From the NCBI GenBank assembly GCA_964607445.1, contig CAZSKN010000003.1, positions 118,341 to 182,340 of the forward strand: 64,000 nucleotides of DNA, read 5' to 3'. Position numbers and translations under genes: made by a program. This document shows positions 61,946-64,000 of the stretch, piece by piece; positions within the stretch are counted from its first letter, which is position 1; every line of letters begins with the position of its first letter. Below the pieces are notes generated by a model. It was given only the letters and a program-made list of their open reading frames with translations. It searched no databases and was not told the DNA's origin. Origin of the DNA: CALCKU01 sp964607445 (GTDB lineage Bacteria > Pseudomonadota > Alphaproteobacteria > Caulobacterales > Maricaulaceae).

Positions 61946-62419
61946 TTACGCCTGATGAGCTTCTAATGTGTCTAACACAGTTTCAACATGGTTTTTGACG
62001 CGCACTTTGCGCCAGATTTCAATAATTTTACCTTGAGGGTCAATTAAAAATGTGGCGCGTTCTATCCCCATATATTTTTTACCATACATGTTTTTTTCAA
62101 CCCATACCCCGTAATCTTGCGTCACCTTGCCGTCTATATCTGCACCTAATGGAATTTTTAATCCATGTTTTGAGATAAATTTTTCATGTTTTGCCACTGT
62201 ATCGCGAGACACACCTAATACGTCGGCGTTAAGTGCCTGAAACGCAGCCTGTTTTTCTGTGAAGCCAATAGCTTCTTTCGTACACCCCGGTGTGTCATCT
62301 CTCGGGTAGAAATATAGGACAAGATAACGTCCAGAAAAATCTTTCAAGCCTAACATGTTGCCGCCGTCTCTGGGGAGATTAAAATCGGGAGCGGTAGTAC
62401 CTTTTGCGAGCGTGGCCAT
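61946..62419 (-). CDS. bcp: Thioredoxin-dependent peroxiredoxin, Bcp/PrxQ type
   Basis: 157 residues. The peroxidatic cysteine (about 47) is in YFYPRDDTPGCTKEAIGF, with the family's R in IERATFLID. The resolving cysteine five residues after the first, found in E. coli Bcp, is absent (sequence CTKEAI), so it probably works by a 1-Cys or intermolecular route. It reduces hydroperoxides in the cytoplasm. Divergent from the AsmA-like gene, with 78 bases between the starts. Confidence 0.93.
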   Translation of the reverse strand: MATLAKGTTAPDFNLPRDGGNMLGLKDFSGRYLVLYFYPRDDTPGCTKEAIGFTEKQAAFQALNADVLGVSRDTVAKHEKFISKHGLKIPLGADIDGKVTQDYGVWVEKNMYGKKYMGIERATFLIDPQGKIIEIWRKVRVKNHVETVLDTLEAHQA

Positions 62420-62497
62420 GAGGTTTCCTTCTGATATGTAATTTGCAAATCTAAGAGTAGTTTTTTAGGTTTTTTGCGCGTAGATGAATGATGAGCT

Positions 62498-64000
62498 ATG
62501 ACTGAAAACTCTACACCCGACAAGACTATAATGTCATGGTCTAATACCATGATGTCAAATATTCGATCTCGTCTAGATCAGCGCGCTGACGGAGGAGAGT
62601 CCTCTGGTGCCAAATCTGATGCCAAAGCGGATATTATTTCCGAGGCTGAGATTGGCTTTATCGGTCTAACGAAAAATATCGGTTATAAATTTTTCGGACT
62701 GTTAGCTGAGTGTGTCTCTATTGTTCTAGGTTTGGCTCTCATTTGGTTTTACGCCATTAATGTGGTTCTGGCAAAAGACGCGGTGGATATTTCATTTTTG
62801 CGGGCCAATGCCCAAATTTGGTTTTCGCAGGCTTTTAATGGGAATGATGCGACCATAGGGGCGATGAATTTTGATTGGCGCGGCGTTGATAATGCCTTTG
62901 TATTTGATATTAAAAATGTGTCTATTAAAGACGAGACCGGGGCTGAGATTGATAATATTGATGGGTTAAGCGCGCAATTTGCTATGGGGGCCGTCATTGC
63001 GGGGACCTTTGCTCCACAAAAATTATTCATTGACGGCGGCGTTATTTCAGTCGTCAGAGGCGACGATGGACGCATAAGATTAGGTCTTGGGCGTCCGGAA
63101 GATATTGGTAAATTTGGAATTGTATTACGAAATGAAACGTCTCGCGGGTCAGAAAAATTTGCGGTGCCAACCGCATTAAAGAGGTTAGATGTTACGCGCG
63201 TTACGGCCCATGTTATTGATAGGCAAATGCCTATGGGACTGCATCTGAGTGATGTGGAATTAAAATATAACTCTGAGGTACGGGGTGATTTTCTCGCGCG
63301 TTTATCCGCGATTATACCATATTCTGATATCTCGAATACGCCAATTTCAAAGCGTGCTGATTTTGACAACGCCCCTACAAACACGCCCGCAATTCAATCA
63401 GTCGACGGTGAGTCGCATGATAGTGGGCGCGTTCTTATAAAGGCGCGGATTTTACCGAAGACCGATGATATTGATATTGAGGTAGATATTGCAAATTTCA
63501 ATTTTTCAAAAATTGACTCTTTAGCGAGCCCGCTCGTAGATCGGTTTCCGCATCTTGCCGACGACACTGGAGCAGACGACACTGAACACGATCCTGACAC
63601 AGACGCTACAAACGGGGTTTTGCAAGGTTTACGTGCAATAAATGCACCTCTAAAGGCCTCGGGACATGTGACGCTATCTAAAAATCTAGGTCTCAACGCC
63701 ATGGATATGCAAATTGCTTTTGGGGCCGGGGACATTCGAACCTCTTTTTATGAAGATAAACTCGATCACCTTAAAAGCTATATTGTTTATGACGCGAAAA
63801 CGGGACGCATCCAAACCGATAGTCTTGATATTCAAGCCGAAAAAATAAAGCTTAAAGGGCGTAGCCATGTTGATCTCGGGGACGATGGATTTAAAGATTT
63901 CATGTCTAAAACCCTCGCGGTAAATATCGATTTATCTGACGTAAATATGGATTTGATGCCGGCATTTTCGTCCCCGATTGCGGTTCAAAATATTAATGTA
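62498..64000 (+). CDS. AsmA/DUF3971-like inner-membrane protein, N-terminal part (partial)
   Basis: The frame from ATG 62498 stays open for 501 codons and runs off the right edge. A polar cytoplasmic N-terminus of ~75 residues precedes one membrane helix (LLAECVSIVLGLALIWFYAI), after which a long beta-rich periplasmic region starts (IGAMNFDWRGVDNAFVFDIKN, ADIDNIDG-type repeats). This is the arrangement of large AsmA/YhdP/TamB-like lipid-transfer proteins. An acidic insert (DDTGADDTEHDPDTDA) lies near 365-380. The rest of the gene is outside the window, so the exact subfamily is open. Confidence 0.7.
   Translation, partial: MTENSTPDKTIMSWSNTMMSNIRSRLDQRADGGESSGAKSDAKADIISEAEIGFIGLTKNIGYKFFGLLAECVSIVLGLALIWFYAINVVLAKDAVDISFLRANAQIWFSQAFNGNDATIGAMNFDWRGVDNAFVFDIKNVSIKDETGAEIDNIDGLSAQFAMGAVIAGTFAPQKLFIDGGVISVVRGDDGRIRLGLGRPEDIGKFGIVLRNETSRGSEKFAVPTALKRLDVTRVTAHVIDRQMPMGLHLSDVELKYNSEVRGDFLARLSAIIPYSDISNTPISKRADFDNAPTNTPAIQSVDGESHDSGRVLIKARILPKTDDIDIEVDIANFNFSKIDSLASPLVDRFPHLADDTGADDTEHDPDTDATNGVLQGLRAINAPLKASGHVTLSKNLGLNAMDMQIAFGAGDIRTSFYEDKLDHLKSYIVYDAKTGRIQTDSLDIQAEKIKLKGRSHVDLGDDGFKDFMSKTLAVNIDLSDVNMDLMPAFSSPIAVQNINV

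Noticed and set aside
1..64000. CRISPR arrays, prophage, insertion sequences, tRNA or rRNA genes
   Set aside because: I saw no regularly spaced repeats, transposase or integrase genes, terminal inverted repeats or RNA gene signatures other than the tmRNA.

Overview
The window reads as a contiguous stretch of chromosome from an alphaproteobacterium with intermediate G+C content, probably a stalked or dimorphic marine lineage near Hyphomonadaceae, Maricaulaceae or Robiginitomaculaceae. The evidence is a two-piece (circularly permuted) tmRNA gene, an alpha-type SspB, a pairing of acetylcitrulline-deacetylase-like and N-acetylglutamate synthase/kinase-like genes, a bactofilin next to an M23 peptidase, RNase E with an acidic insertion in its S1 domain, and the gene order folA-hflK-hflC-DUF2065-degP / serB-miaA. 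This placement is inferred from family content and not from a phylogeny. I see no prophage, insertion sequence, CRISPR array, tRNA or rRNA gene. Four runs of exactly 100 N are assembly gaps.

Layout. 1-8.5 kb: end of a TauE/SafE permease, an M24 aminopeptidase, a tiny arginine-rich protein, the minus-strand set uvrD / serine-hydrolase-like lipoprotein / prmA, and a secreted-protein gene interrupted by an in-frame amber codon. 8-12.5 kb: the minus-strand set sspB-fumC-DUF4169-RHH, a cytochrome P450 and the tmRNA. 12.7-17.3 kb: an OmpA-family protein, two arginine-pathway genes and an M14 carboxypeptidase. 17.3-27.4 kb: thyA, an oxidoreductase, a VUT transporter, folA, hflKC, degP, serB, miaA and a VTT-domain membrane protein. 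27.5-33.1 kb: the mreB-mreC-mreD-mrdA-rodA elongation operon, followed by a convergent REC-Hpt signalling protein. 34-41 kb: an NSS transporter, a lipoprotein, a dipeptide epimerase and an Mla-type lipid transport operon. 41-46.5 kb: a large membrane-anchored coiled-coil protein resembling the polarity factor TipN, a CPBP protease, a repetitive secreted protein and an orphan Hpt protein. 46.5-64 kb: MipA/OmpV, DsbA-like and M48-TPR envelope proteins, RNase E, amiC, PBP1A, prfB with its programmed frameshift, an M23 peptidase and bactofilin, a DUF455 protein, Bcp, and the start of an AsmA-like protein.

How it works together. Much of the window concerns building and shaping the envelope: the MreBCD/PBP2/RodA elongasome, PBP1A, AmiC, M23 plus bactofilin, peptide recycling by the epimerase, Mla lipid transport, DegP, DsbA, M48 and AsmA. 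A second theme is protein quality control and translation rescue: tmRNA, SspB, HflKC, DegP, prfB, prmA and miaA. The least explained genes are the TipN-like protein, the REC-Hpt and Hpt proteins, the lipoprotein coupled to uvrD, the amber-interrupted secreted protein, and a synthase/kinase homologue whose kinase motifs look lost. Motif statements below come from reading the translated sequence. Family names come from recognition and were not checked by database search.
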